This document shows positions 1-5,105 of a stretch of 8,211 bases of DNA, piece after piece. The notes beneath the pieces were generated by a model, which saw only the letters and a list, made by a program, of their open reading frames with translations, searched no databases and was not told the origin of the DNA. Each line of letters begins with the position of its first letter. Positions within the stretch are counted from its first letter, which is position 1. This DNA is from Caldifarciminota bacterium. GTDB taxonomy: Bacteria > Hydrothermota > Tepidihabitantia > Tepidihabitantales > Tepidihabitantaceae. The stretch is from contig DSBX01000096.1 in assembly GCA_011049385.1 (NCBI GenBank), positions 1 through 8,211 of the forward strand, read 5' to 3'. The translations under genes and the position numbers were made by a program.

Positions 1-1
1 G

Positions 2-1075
2 GCGGGCCGCGGCGACGAACTGGGTGAGCTTTCGGCCGGGTTCAACGAGATGGTGGCCCGGCTCCGGGCGCTGGTGTCGCAGGAGACCGGCCGCAAGGAG
101 ATGCTGGGCAAGATCTTCGGTGCGATGCGCGAGGGCCTCGTTGTCCTCGACCGGAACGGCCGGGTCGCGCTCACCAACCCCGCGTTCCGCGCCCTTGTCG
201 GCGAGGAGAAGCCCGAGGGCCGCTTCCTCTGGGAGGTCGTCCGTGAGTCCGCGCTCGCCGAACTGGCGCAGACCGGGAACGGCGCGCTGACCGAGAGCGC
301 GACGGTTCGGCTCGGCGGCCGCGGCTTCCTCTGCAGTGCGACCCGGATCCCGGCCGGCGGGGAGACGGTGATAACCTTCCACGACGTCACCGAGGTCGAG
401 CGGATGGCCGCGGTCAAGCGCGACCTCGTCGTCAATGCCTCGCACGAACTCCGCACCCCGCTCACCGCCATCAAGGGCTTCCTCGAAACCCTGTCCGAGA
501 CGCTGACCGGGGACGAGAAGCGTTACGTCGAGGTCATCAGCCGTCACACCGAGCGGCTCATCAACATCGTCCGGGACCTGCTGGTCCTGTCCCAGGTTGA
601 GGAAGGGCCGAAGCTGGAGGTCGGCCCGGTGAAGCTGGACCGGGTGGCCGCGGACGTCCTGCGCATCTTCGAGCGGCGGTCGCGGGAGAAGGGGCTGGAA
701 CTCAAGCTCGAAGCCGAGGCCGGCCTGCCCGCGGTCTCGGGTGACGAGTTCCATTTCGAACAGGTGCTGGTCAACCTGGTTGACAACGCGGTCAAGTACA
801 CCGACGCCGGCTACGTGCGGGTCCGGCTCGCCAGGGACGGCGAGAGGGTGAAGCTGGTGGTTGAGGACACCGGCATCGGTATCCCGGCCGACCAGCTTCC
901 GCGGCTCTACGAGCGGTTCTTCGTCACCGACAAGGCCCGCTCGCGCAAGCTCGGCGGCACCGGGCTCGGGCTGGCGATCGTCAAGCACATCGTGCTCCAG
1001 CACGGCGGGACGATCGAAGCCGAGAGTGACCCCGGGCAGGGCAGTCGCTTCACCGTTACCCTGCCCGCGGCCTAG
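2..1075 (+). CDS. Sensor histidine kinase, PhoR-like (HAMP-PAS-HisKA-HATPase), 5' partial
   Basis: C-terminal 357 residues of a membrane sensor kinase; the reading frame is open to the left edge, so the N-terminus, transmembrane helices and sensor region are missing. The first visible residues (GRGDELGEL..FNEM) are the end of a HAMP domain. Numbering from the Met codon at 50, a PAS-like domain spans about 20-115. HisKA follows, with the phospho-acceptor H-box SHELRTPLT (His132). The HATPase domain has the N-box LVDNAVKYT (Asn246), G1 box DTGIGIP (Asp273), an F-box around YERFF and G2 box GGTGLGLA (302-309). All catalytic motifs are intact, so it should autophosphorylate and pass phosphate to a response regulator, probably encoded upstream outside the window. 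HAMP-PAS-HisKA-HATPase is the PhoR/VicK arrangement, but the signal sensed cannot be read from this part. The Met at 50 is internal, not the start. Function class is certain; pathway is unknown. Confidence 0.95.
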   Translation, partial: AGRGDELGELSAGFNEMVARLRALVSQETGRKEMLGKIFGAMREGLVVLDRNGRVALTNPAFRALVGEEKPEGRFLWEVVRESALAELAQTGNGALTESATVRLGGRGFLCSATRIPAGGETVITFHDVTEVERMAAVKRDLVVNASHELRTPLTAIKGFLETLSETLTGDEKRYVEVISRHTERLINIVRDLLVLSQVEEGPKLEVGPVKLDRVAADVLRIFERRSREKGLELKLEAEAGLPAVSGDEFHFEQVLVNLVDNAVKYTDAGYVRVRLARDGERVKLVVEDTGIGIPADQLPRLYERFFVTDKARSRKLGGTGLGLAIVKHIVLQHGGTIEAESDPGQGSRFTVTLPAA

Positions 1076-1090
1076 GCGGGCTTGCCCCGC
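1076..1090 (+). other. Small hairpin just after the kinase stop codon
   Basis: GCGGG (1076-1080) pairs with CCCGC (1086-1090) around a CTTGC loop, directly after the kinase TAG. There is no T-tract, and it overlaps the -35 box of the VOC gene promoter. It could be a weak terminator or a chance GC-rich stem. Confidence 0.25.
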
Positions 1091-1109
1091 GCTGCCGCCC
1101 GGCTAGACT
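1082..1109 (+). promoter_or_regulatory. Predicted sigma70-type promoter of the VOC gene, leaderless
   Basis: TTGCCC (1082-1087), a 16-bp spacer, then TAGACT (1104-1109). Only 6 nt separate the -10 box from the ATG at 1116, so transcription should begin at or next to the start codon. No Shine-Dalgarno is present, which agrees with a leaderless mRNA. The -35 is only a half match, so this rests mainly on the -10 box and its placement. Confidence 0.5.
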
Positions 1110-1115
1110 GCGGGT

Positions 1116-1469
1116 ATGGCAGGCATCGTCTTTCTGAAGACCGCACAGTTCGAGCAGGTGCGGGAGTTCTACCTCGACCGGGTCGGGATGACGGTCTGGC
1201 TGGAACAGCCGGACATCGCCATCCTCCGTCACGGCAACATGCTCATCGGCTTCCACCGCCAGCCTGCGCCGGACCGGGACGGGCTCATCACCTTCTTCTA
1301 TGACCGGCGCGAGGAAGTGGACGCGATGTACGAGCAGATGCGCGACACGGCGGTTGCCGCGCCGAAAGAGAACCCGAAGTACCGCATCTACCACTTCTAC
1401 GCGAAGGACCCGGAAGGTCGGAGCATCGAGTTCCAGCAGTTCCTGCACCCGGTGCCGGACGTCGGGTAG
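1116..1469 (+). CDS. VOC-family (glyoxalase/bleomycin-resistance fold) protein
   Basis: 117-residue single-module protein of the vicinal oxygen chelate superfamily. The N-terminal part (FLKTAQFEQVREFY, 6-19) and the C-terminal signature HFYAKDPEGRSIEF (93-106) are the two ends of the paired beta-alpha-beta-beta-beta motif. Length is normal for a protein that dimerises to form the active site. Glu105 occupies the usual C-terminal metal-ligand position and His93 is another possible ligand. The first-strand ligand, normally His or Glu, appears replaced by a hydrophobic residue (Ile4 by my hand alignment), so the metal site may be incomplete and the reaction cannot be assigned. The ATG at 1116 is chosen because protein homology begins at once and a -10 box lies 6 nt upstream. 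The gene is 40 bp from the kinase and converges on the NTPase gene; no functional link is evident. Confidence 0.85.
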   Translation: MAGIVFLKTAQFEQVREFYLDRVGMTVWLEQPDIAILRHGNMLIGFHRQPAPDRDGLITFFYDRREEVDAMYEQMRDTAVAAPKENPKYRIYHFYAKDPEGRSIEFQQFLHPVPDVG

Positions 1470-1479
1470 TCCCGGACTC

Positions 1480-1497
1480 GGACCCCGGGCCGGGGCC
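1480..1497. terminator. Weak GC hairpin between convergent genes
   Basis: CCCC (1483-1486) and GGGG (1492-1495) flank a GGGCC loop. GG (1480-1481) and CC (1496-1497) extend the stem past a bulged A. It sits in the 28-bp gap between the VOC stop and the NTPase stop, where a bidirectional terminator is expected. No T-tract on either strand, so this is tentative. Confidence 0.3.
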
Positions 1498-2583
1498 TCA
1501 GCCGCCGGCGCGGACGTGGAAGATGTCGCCGTCCTGGACTATCTCATCCCGGCCGGCCAGGCGGACAAGACCGCGGGCCCGGGCCAGCTTCATATCGCCG
1601 ACGGTCATGAAGCTGTCGTAAGGGATAACCTCGGCACGGACGAACGTCTTCGCCAGCCGGGTGTGGATCGCGCCGGCCGCGTCCCGGGCGCGGGTGTTGA
1701 GCCGGATGGTCCAGGCCCGCACCTCGTCCTCGCCGACGGTGAGAAACGATATCAGGCCGACATGCCGGTAGACGATGCGGGACAGTCGCTCAATGCCGCT
1801 TTCACTCAGTCCGTATGCCTCGAGGAACGCCCGGCGGTCGGCCGCATCGAGCTGGCTGATTTCGGCTTCGATACGGCCGGACAGCTCGATATCGGCAAAA
1901 CCGTTCGCTTCGCCCTGCCGGCGGATGTAGTCCCGGTCCGGGTATGCGCCGCGGCCGAGTTGCTCCTCGTCGGTGTTGACCGCGATGATGACCGGCTTGG
2001 CGGTGAAGAGGTTGAGCGAGCCGATGAGCCGGGCGTCGGTGGGGGGCAGTTGCTGGCGGCTGACGAACTGCTCCGCTTCCAGGCGTTCCCTGACGCCGGT
2101 GAGCACCTCGTGCTCGCGGCGCTCATCGTCCGAGAGCCGGTGGTGCTTCTGCTCGGTCCAGGTGATACGTTCGAGCCGTGACTCGACCACCCCGAGGTCC
2201 CGCAACAGCAGTTCGGTGCGGATGGCGTCGAACTGACGGGCCGGGGTTTCGCCGTTGACCGGCCAAGGTACCGAAGGCTCGACGAAAGCGCGCACGACAC
2301 AGAGCAGGGCGTCGGCGTTCAAAATGGCCTGCATCACGCGGGTCTTCTCGCCCGGGTCCGCTTCGGAATCGAAGCCGGGCATATCGGTGAAGGTCAGGCC
2401 GGCGCGGGTGGTCTTCTTCGGCCGGAAGATGCCGGCCAACTCGGTCAGGCGTGCGTCGTGGACCGGGGCGATGGCGGTGGCGCCGTCCCGGCGCCGGGTG
2501 GCCGGGTCAACGCTGAGCCCGGTCAAGAGCGAGAAGATGGTGGTCTTGCCGCTTGCCTTCAGGCCGAATACGCCGATAGTCAT
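1498..2583 (-). CDS. YchF/OBG-like P-loop NTPase with C-terminal TGS (DUF933) domain
   Basis: 361-residue soluble TRAFAC-class NTPase. Walker A is GLKASGKT (7-14), the G3 motif is DMPG (67-70), and the G4 position reads NTDE (203-206) rather than NKxD. NxxE in place of NKxD is the hallmark of the YchF/OLA1 group, which prefers ATP over GTP. A charged helical insertion (about 125-180) matches the coiled-coil arm. The C-terminal part (about 279-361) has VRAWTI, IHTRLAKTFVRAEVI and EIVQDGDIFHVR, typical of the YchF TGS domain. Canonical YchF has an NVGKS-type P-loop; ASGKT here suggests a diverged paralogue rather than the housekeeping ribosome-associated ATPase. The start is fixed: the frame hits a stop 10 codons upstream and there is no other start codon between. 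No clear Shine-Dalgarno. It is transcribed away from the hdr/mvh operon from a facing promoter. Precise role unknown. Confidence 0.88.
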   Translation of the reverse strand: MTIGVFGLKASGKTTIFSLLTGLSVDPATRRRDGATAIAPVHDARLTELAGIFRPKKTTRAGLTFTDMPGFDSEADPGEKTRVMQAILNADALLCVVRAFVEPSVPWPVNGETPARQFDAIRTELLLRDLGVVESRLERITWTEQKHHRLSDDERREHEVLTGVRERLEAEQFVSRQQLPPTDARLIGSLNLFTAKPVIIAVNTDEEQLGRGAYPDRDYIRRQGEANGFADIELSGRIEAEISQLDAADRRAFLEAYGLSESGIERLSRIVYRHVGLISFLTVGEDEVRAWTIRLNTRARDAAGAIHTRLAKTFVRAEVIPYDSFMTVGDMKLARARGLVRLAGRDEIVQDGDIFHVRAGG

Positions 2584-2664
2584 TCTGCTGTTGCTTTCGT
2601 TTGAGGGTTTCTATGCCGCTGCTGCCCGGGGCGCGGCACATCGAGGGTCTCATTGCGGGCAAGA

Positions 2665-2685
2665 CTCCGCACCCGCGGCACGGAG
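2665..2685 (-). other. Possible leader hairpin in the NTPase mRNA
   Basis: On the minus strand CTCCGTGC can pair with GTGCGGAG (two G-U pairs) around a CGCGG loop. It falls at the 5' end of the roughly 108-nt leader predicted from the minus-strand promoter. No known riboswitch class is recognised, so it may be chance in GC-rich DNA. Confidence 0.25.
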
Positions 2686-2698
2686 GCGACTTGGGCAT

Positions 2699-2726
2699 AG
2701 TATAACGGGTTGCGGACGATGGTCAA
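2699..2726 (-). promoter_or_regulatory. Predicted sigma70-type promoter for the YchF-like gene
   Basis: On the minus strand: TTGACC (2726-2721), a 16-bp spacer, then TATACT (2704-2699). Both boxes are near consensus. Start of transcription would be near 2692, leaving about 108 nt of leader before the ATG at 2583. It faces the hdrC promoter, with the two -35 boxes 27 bp apart. Confidence 0.65.
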
Positions 2727-2729
2727 GAC

Positions 2730-2747
2730 CGGGACGTGTCCGTCCCG
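2730..2747. promoter_or_regulatory. Perfect 7-bp inverted repeat between divergent promoters (candidate operator)
   Basis: CGGGACG (2730-2736), TGTC spacer, CGTCCCG (2741-2747). It lies almost midway between the facing -35 boxes (2721-2726 on minus, 2754-2759 on plus), where a dimeric regulator could control both promoters. No regulator gene is in the window, so operator function is inference. Confidence 0.4.
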
Positions 2748-2753
2748 CCCGGC

Positions 2754-2781
2754 TTGACTTGGCCGGGTCGGATTCTATCCT
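2754..2781 (+). promoter_or_regulatory. Predicted sigma70-type promoter of the hdrC-hdrB-mvhG-mvhA operon
   Basis: TTGACT (2754-2759), a 16-bp spacer, then TATCCT (2776-2781). Expected transcription start is near 2788, about 10 nt before the hdrC ATG, too short for a normal ribosome site; no purine-rich Shine-Dalgarno is present. The operon mRNA is therefore probably near-leaderless. Confidence 0.6.
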
Positions 2782-2797
2782 CTGTGTCGCTTCTACT

Positions 2798-3184
2798 ATG
2801 GACAATAACGCGCGGCTGTTGCGGCAGATTGCGGAGTTGAGCGGCGAGGATGTCGCGCTCTGCTTCCAGTGCGGGCAGTGCACCGGCGGTTGCCCGGTCG
2901 CGGAGGAGATGGACCCGAAGCCGCGCGAAGCGATGCTCCTGCTCCAGCTCGGAATGGTTGACCGGGTCGTCAACTCGCGGGGCATCTGGCTTTGCGCGAG
3001 CTGTCTGACCTGCGGGACGCGCTGTCCGCGCCGGATTGACTACGCGAAAGTCGCCGAGGCCTGCCGGGCCATCGTCCTGCGCGGCACGCGCAGTGAATAC
3101 GATCCGGACAACGCCATTCCCGCGGAGCTGGAAGAGGTTCCGCAACAGGCTTTCATCGCCGCCTACCGGAAGTTCGCGGGGTAG
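2798..3184 (+). CDS. hdrC: Heterodisulfide reductase subunit C-like ferredoxin (HdrC)
   Basis: 128-residue soluble iron-sulfur protein. Two complete CxxCxxCxxxCP motifs, Cys22/25/28/32 and Cys66/69/72/76, should each bind one [4Fe-4S] cluster; these are the electron-wire clusters of HdrC, which feeds electrons to HdrB. It is shorter than methanogen HdrC (about 180-190 residues as I recall) but keeps the core between and around the clusters. The ATG at 2798 is chosen because homology starts soon after it and a promoter ends 16 nt upstream; the frame is open further upstream, but that stretch covers the promoter and is not protein-like. It is the first gene of the operon, and hdrB starts 4 bp after its stop. 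An alternative is a GlpC/LutA-type ferredoxin, but direct coupling to hdrB and hydrogenase genes favours HdrC. Confidence 0.9.
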   Translation: MDNNARLLRQIAELSGEDVALCFQCGQCTGGCPVAEEMDPKPREAMLLLQLGMVDRVVNSRGIWLCASCLTCGTRCPRRIDYAKVAEACRAIVLRGTRSEYDPDNAIPAELEEVPQQAFIAAYRKFAG

Positions 3185-3188
3185 CGGT

Positions 3189-4070
3189 TTGAAGCGGCTT
3201 CCCTACTACCCCGGCTGTACGCTCCACACCAAGGCGAAGTCGCTGGATGAGGTTGCGCGCAAGGTCGCGCTCAGGCTCGGTATCGAACTGGTCGAGATGC
3301 CGGACTGGACCTGCTGTGGCGCCATCTACAGCACCAACACCGACGATATTGCTTCCCAGCTCGGCCCGGTGCGGAACCTGTGCCGGGCGAGCCGGCTCGG
3401 CGACCGGCTGGTAACCCTCTGCGCGGCCTGCTACAATGTGCTCAAGCGGGCGCGGGTGGCGCTCGAGGACGAGAAGGACGAGCGCACCGGCCGGCGCCTG
3501 CTCGACTACATCGAGGAGGAGTACCGTCCCGGCCTGCGGGTCGTGCACTACCTCGAACTCCTGCGCGACGACATCGGCTGGACCGAAATCAGGGCGCGGG
3601 CCGGCCGGTCGCTCTCCGGGCTCCGGGTCGCTTCCTACTACGGTTGCCTGATGTCGCGGCCGCACGCGGCGATGGAGCTCGGCGACCCGACCGACCCGCG
3701 CATCCTCGACGACCTGATGGCGGCAATCGGCGCCGAGCCGCTCCGGTTCGACTTCAAGACCAAGTGCTGTGGCGGGTATCTTGTCCTCACCCGGCGCGAG
3801 GTGGCGGAGAACTGCGCACGCCGGGTGGTCGAGAACGCGCGCGAGTCCGGGGCCGAGGTGATGACGACAAGCTGTCCGCTCTGTCACTACAACATTGACG
3901 CGCTCCAGCACGACATCGCGGCGCGCGAGAAGGCATTCAAGCCGATACCGATTCTCTACTTCCCGAAGCTGGTCGGGCTCGCGCTGGGGGTGCCGGCGGC
4001 GGAACTGGCTCTCGACTACGGCAAGATTGACCCGAGGCCGGCGCTCGCCGCGCGCGGCCTGCTGGACTGA
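3189..4070 (+). CDS. hdrB: Heterodisulfide reductase subunit B-like protein (HdrB), TTG start
   Basis: 293-residue protein with two CCG domains, the catalytic subunit of heterodisulfide reductases. Domain 1 has Cys10, Cys42-Cys43, Cys78 and Cys81 (CxxC). Domain 2 has Cys153, Cys193-Cys194, Cys229 and Cys232. All ten ligands for the two non-cubane [4Fe-4S] clusters of HdrB are present, with near-standard spacing, so the active site looks intact. The acceptor in methanogens is CoM-S-S-CoB; in a bacterium it is probably another disulfide or thiol carrier and cannot be named from sequence. The start is taken as TTG at 3189, four bases after the hdrC stop, because it gives LKRLPYYPGC, matching the usual HdrB N-terminus (M-K-x-x-YYPGC). 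No ATG or GTG is available close by, and the upstream frame overlaps hdrC and reads as shadow. The ribosome site is weak (GGGG near 3178-3181), suggesting coupling to hdrC. Confidence 0.92.
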   Translation: MKRLPYYPGCTLHTKAKSLDEVARKVALRLGIELVEMPDWTCCGAIYSTNTDDIASQLGPVRNLCRASRLGDRLVTLCAACYNVLKRARVALEDEKDERTGRRLLDYIEEEYRPGLRVVHYLELLRDDIGWTEIRARAGRSLSGLRVASYYGCLMSRPHAAMELGDPTDPRILDDLMAAIGAEPLRFDFKTKCCGGYLVLTRREVAENCARRVVENARESGAEVMTTSCPLCHYNIDALQHDIAAREKAFKPIPILYFPKLVGLALGVPAAELALDYGKIDPRPALAARGLLD

Positions 4071-4083
4071 AACCGATGCATCC

Positions 4084-4090
4084 AAGGAGG
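4084..4090 (+). promoter_or_regulatory. Shine-Dalgarno of mvhG
   Basis: AAGGAGG four bases before the GTG at 4095. It decides the non-ATG start of the hydrogenase small subunit. Confidence 0.85.
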
Positions 4091-4094
4091 CATT

Positions 4095-5105
4095 GTGGCT
4101 GAGAAGCTCAAGCTCGGGCTCTACTGGGCGGCGTCGTGCGGCGGCTGTGAGATCGCGATGCTCGACACCAACGAGAAGATCCTCGACATCATCGCCCGCG
4201 CCGACATCCTGCTCTGGCCGGTGGCGATGGACACGAAGAAGGCGGACGTCGAGACCTGGCCGGACAAGCACCTCGACCTCTGCCTGTTCAACGGCTCGGT
4301 CCGGAATTCGGAACAGGAAGAGTGGGCGCACCTCCTGCGCCGCAAGACCAAGGCGCTGGTCGCCTTCGGCTCCTGCGCCCACCACGGCTGTATTCCCGGG
4401 CTGGCGAACCTCAACAGCCGGGCCGAGGTGTTCCGGAGTTCCTACCACGACCAGCCTTCGCTCGACGAGACGAAGGGCACCGAGCCGCAGACGAGCTTCG
4501 CGGCGCCCGAGGGCGAGCTGACTCTGCCCCGGTTCTATGACGGGGTGTACCCGCTTGACCGGGTGGTGGACGTGGATTACTACCTGCCCGGCTGTCCGCC
4601 GCCGGTGCCGGTTATCCTCACGGCGCTGGAGGCGGTCTTCAGCGGCGACCTGCCGGCGAAGGGCACGGTGCTCGCCCCGGCGAAGGCGCTCTGCGACACC
4701 TGCCCGCGCAACAGCACCCTGCCCAAGAAGATGCCGGACATCAAGCGGCCGTGGGAGATCGCGGCGAACCCGGAGGACTGCTTCCTCGCCCAGGGTCTCA
4801 TCTGTATGGGCCCGGCGACGCGGTCCGGCTGTGAGTCGCGCTGCATCAACGGCAACTGGCCCTGCACCGGCTGTCTCGGCCCGACGCCGGAAGTGAAGGA
4901 CCAGGGCGCGAAGATGCTGTCCGCGCTGGCGGCCATCCTGCGGGTGGACGACGAGAGCGTGATGACCGACGAGGAGACCCGCAAGCTGTTGGCGAAGGTC
5001 AAGGACCCGGTCGGGACGTTCTATATGTACGGACTGGCCAGCGCGACCATCAATCGGCGCAGGAAACAGGGCGAGAGTGTGGCGGCAGGAAAGGAGGCGA
5101 AATGA
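4095..5105 (+). CDS. mvhG: [NiFe]-hydrogenase small subunit, MvhG-like (group 3c type)
   Basis: 336-residue electron-transfer subunit. Proximal-cluster ligands are visible as Cys15 and Cys18 (SCGGCE), Cys94 (GSCAHHGC) and Cys167 (LPGCPPP), the standard hydrogenase small-subunit pattern. Eight more cysteines follow (200, 203, 229, 237, 246, 250, 257, 260), enough for medial and distal [4Fe-4S] clusters. No twin-arginine signal or C-terminal anchor is seen, so it is cytoplasmic. This form, about 300 residues with the Cys-rich C-terminal half, is that of F420-non-reducing (MvhG/VhuG) enzymes. Start is GTG at 4095, set by the AAGGAGG at 4084; the protein begins directly with the K-L-x-LYWAASCGGCE strand. 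It overlaps mvhA by 4 bp (ATGA), implying translational coupling. It would carry electrons from the Ni-Fe site toward Hdr subunits. The usual link protein MvhD is not encoded nearby. Confidence 0.93.
   Translation: MAEKLKLGLYWAASCGGCEIAMLDTNEKILDIIARADILLWPVAMDTKKADVETWPDKHLDLCLFNGSVRNSEQEEWAHLLRRKTKALVAFGSCAHHGCIPGLANLNSRAEVFRSSYHDQPSLDETKGTEPQTSFAAPEGELTLPRFYDGVYPLDRVVDVDYYLPGCPPPVPVILTALEAVFSGDLPAKGTVLAPAKALCDTCPRNSTLPKKMPDIKRPWEIAANPEDCFLAQGLICMGPATRSGCESRCINGNWPCTGCLGPTPEVKDQGAKMLSALAAILRVDDESVMTDEETRKLLAKVKDPVGTFYMYGLASATINRRRKQGESVAAGKEAK
5091..5097 (+). promoter_or_regulatory. Shine-Dalgarno of mvhA
   Basis: AAGGAGG inside the end of mvhG, four bases before the ATG at 5102. Together with the ATGA overlap it supports coupled translation of the two hydrogenase subunits. 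Confidence 0.85.

Noticed and set aside
1300..2181. 293-codon plus-strand open frame over the VOC end and the YchF-like gene
   Set aside because: Begins inside the VOC gene in another frame and is antisense to a protein with intact P-loop and TGS motifs.
2507..2698. 63-codon minus-strand frame starting right after the TATACT box
   Set aside because: Its ATG follows the -10 box with no spacing, so it would lie upstream of the expected transcription start; its end overlaps the YchF-like N-terminus and the product has no recognisable features.
3153..4448. 431-codon open frame on the minus strand antisense to hdrB and the start of mvhG
   Set aside because: Runs across two well-supported plus-strand genes and has biased, motif-free composition; codon-bias shadow.
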